34,283 nucleotides of DNA from JAKVCB01 sp963578605 (GTDB lineage Bacteria > Planctomycetota > Planctomycetia > Pirellulales > Lacipirellulaceae): NCBI GenBank assembly GCA_963578605.1, contig CAUZEA010000061.1, positions 1 through 34,283 of the forward strand, in the 5' to 3' direction. The position numbers were made by a program, and so were the translations under genes. Positions 32,992 to 34,283 of the stretch are shown here, in pieces; the first letter of the stretch is position 1, and every line of letters starts with the position of its first letter. The notes beneath the pieces were generated by a model, which searched no databases, was not told the DNA's origin, and saw only the letters and a program-made list of their open reading frames with translations.

Positions 32992-34283
32992 ATGAACCGA
33001 CACCATTACCGTTGGCTCCATGTTGAACGGCTTGAAGAGCGCCGGCGGGCGTGTCGGGCGATTTTGATGTCAGCGGCACCGTCGATGCGGCCGATTACAC
33101 GGTGTGGCGGGACGGCCTGGGGAGCGAGACCGCGCTGGTTAACGATGACGGGTTGGGTACGCCCATTGGTCAGGCCCATTACGCGTTGTGGAAGGCGAAC
33201 TTTGGAAGTTCGGCAAGCTACCCGCCCATTCTGATCACCATCAACGTACATGGCCACAACTACGGATTCCCGGAGCAGGCCAGCGCGCTGGACAACTGGG
33301 AGACCACCAAGCAAAACCGCTACGACAGCGACAAGGAGCAGATCCTCTGGATTGCCGATCTGGCCGAGTCGGTTGGTGCGCAGGTCAACTACCAGCTCAA
33401 CGGGGAGTATTGTCGCGACGCGCGCGTGCTGAACGGGGATGACACCACCCACCTTGAAGCGCTGGAAGCGGCGGGACACGTGATGGGGTCGCACTTTCAC
33501 ATGTACCGCTTTTCTGGTGAAAATGAGTTCTGGAAGCGTGTGTCGACGGCGACCGCAAGCCAGACGGACCTGGAGCAGATATGGAGTGACCAGGTCGGTG
33601 AGTGTGAGCAGATCCTGGGCCACTCGCTTTTTCGCATCGACCCGGCCATCATGTCGTCGCTGGTGGACTCCGAAGAGATTATCGAGGACTTGAGAGAAGC
33701 AAGCCAGCCCCAGATCGAACCGGGGAGCGAAACGTTTTCGTACACCGATTGGAATCAGAAGCCCTGGAACCCCTATCGTAGAATGCGGGGCACGTCGCTT
33801 ACCGAAGACCCGGATCGCGACATTCTGGCAGTCACCTCTATCGGACAGGTGGGACAGCTCGTACCGGCAGGCAAGCACCAGATCATGGCCAGCGTTGGCC
33901 AGATTCAACGCCAGTTCCTTGCGCTGGTGGCCGAGTGGCGGGAGAACGAGCAGCTGGGGCTCACGCCAAAAGTGTGGCAGTTCGGAATCATGACCCACTC
34001 CCCACCAAACCGTTGGGTACCAGGACGAGATGTAGGAGATTGTCGAGTGGCTTGCCACCTAGACCGAGCAGACAACCGAGCAGGGTAATGCCATCGCCGA
34101 GTTTGCCACAGACGCTAAAGTCCTCGAGCGGTTTGAGCAGTGGGAAGAGTCTTATCCTAGCGAGTCCTCTTTCGATTACGACTGGGAGGCCTATCTCGCG
34201 GGTAATCCCGAGCCCTATCCCTACCTGCTCGAGGGAGTGTCGCTCGGGTTGAAAGATGCGGAGCTAGACGAACCGCTTACCGA
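32992..34283 (+). pseudogene. Degraded secreted protein with planctomycete leader, dockerin-like and deacetylase-like parts, runs off the window
   Basis: ATG 32992 opens MNRHHYRWLHVERLEERR, the leader found on many planctomycete exported proteins. A frame change near 33045 leads to the GTG frame at 33051: DFDVSGTVDAADYTVWRDGL and a second half (GTPIGQAHYALWKANFG), a dockerin type I-like calcium-binding pair. Residues about 60-330 (INVHGHNYGFPEQ, LAESVGAQVNYQLNG, LEAAGHVMGSHFHMYRF) resemble a NodB-like deacetylase barrel. An extra G in TTGGG at 34013-34017 shifts the frame; correcting it gives NRWYQDEM-TAG-EIVEWLAT-TAG-TEQTTEQGNAIAEF onward, open to the window end. Both TAGs (34033-34035, 34060-34062) would read Gln if CAG. 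Leader junction, frameshift and two stops make it a pseudogene; sequencing error is the alternative. Confidence 0.65.

Noticed and set aside
33006..34058. 350-codon minus-strand ORF
   Set aside because: Antisense of the dockerin/deacetylase-like gene, which has recognisable motifs on the plus strand. It is longer than the sense ORF only because the sense gene is frameshifted.
15420..34283. Genome-wide recoding of TAG as glutamine
   Set aside because: Several intact genes end in TAG at the normal family end (for example 8688-8690, 12345-12347, 24840-24842), so TAG works as a stop here. Premature TAA also occurs in relics at 10392 and within 26052-26220. Local mutation is more likely.

Overview
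The window looks like a chromosomal segment of a planctomycete (Pirellulales-like). The pointers are a C-terminal PEP-CTERM sorting tail, a planctomycete-type N-terminal leader (VERLEERR) followed by a dockerin-like segment, GYF_2/DUF4339 proteins, very large secreted glycoside-hydrolase-like proteins, a fragment resembling planctomycete heme-binding c-type proteins, and low coding density with many gene remnants. This assignment is an inference from gene content; no rRNA or tRNA gene was found.

Layout. (1) Bases 3-4834, plus strand: a compact four-gene membrane module. It has a large coiled-coil protein with one membrane segment (5' end outside the window), a MotA/TolQ/ExbB-type channel protein, and two related single-span proteins, each with an aspartate in the membrane anchor as in MotB/ExbD/ZorB. 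The last three genes overlap or abut. This is the best candidate for a poorly described ion-driven machine. (2) 4927-7331: two minus-strand GYF_2 proteins, one a membrane-anchored trypsin-like protease, made by a tandem duplication of about 0.4 kb that also copied the upstream non-coding region; an orphan PEP-CTERM tail abuts the second copy. (3) 7.6-15.4 kb: small-molecule metabolism (TIM-barrel sugar isomerase/epimerase-like protein, D-2-hydroxyacid dehydrogenase, class III aminotransferase, tartrate/isopropylmalate-type dehydrogenase, SMP-30 lactonase) mixed with fragments of an M81 peptidase, a Gfo/Idh oxidoreductase and others. (4) 15.4-19.5 kb: a huge secreted glycoside-hydrolase-like gene cut by two in-frame TAG codons. 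(5) 20.2-25.8 kb: metallophosphoesterase, PfkB sugar kinase, class IV aminotransferase, a frameshifted SDR and an amidohydrolase. (6) 25.8-29.3 kb: a polysaccharide flippase and a gutted glycosyltransferase, bracketed by IS91-like transposase remnants and two copies of a 67-bp repeat. (7) 29.4-34.3 kb: a large intact LamG-containing secreted protein, a 14-bp tandem repeat, and a degraded dockerin-type secreted gene running off the end.

Together the metabolic genes fit oxidation and transamination of sugar acids, hydroxyacids and amino acids released from polysaccharides, but no single pathway is complete here. About fifteen recognisable gene fragments or interrupted genes are present, so much of the window from 7 kb onward is decaying or rearranged DNA, whereas the 0-5 kb module is intact.
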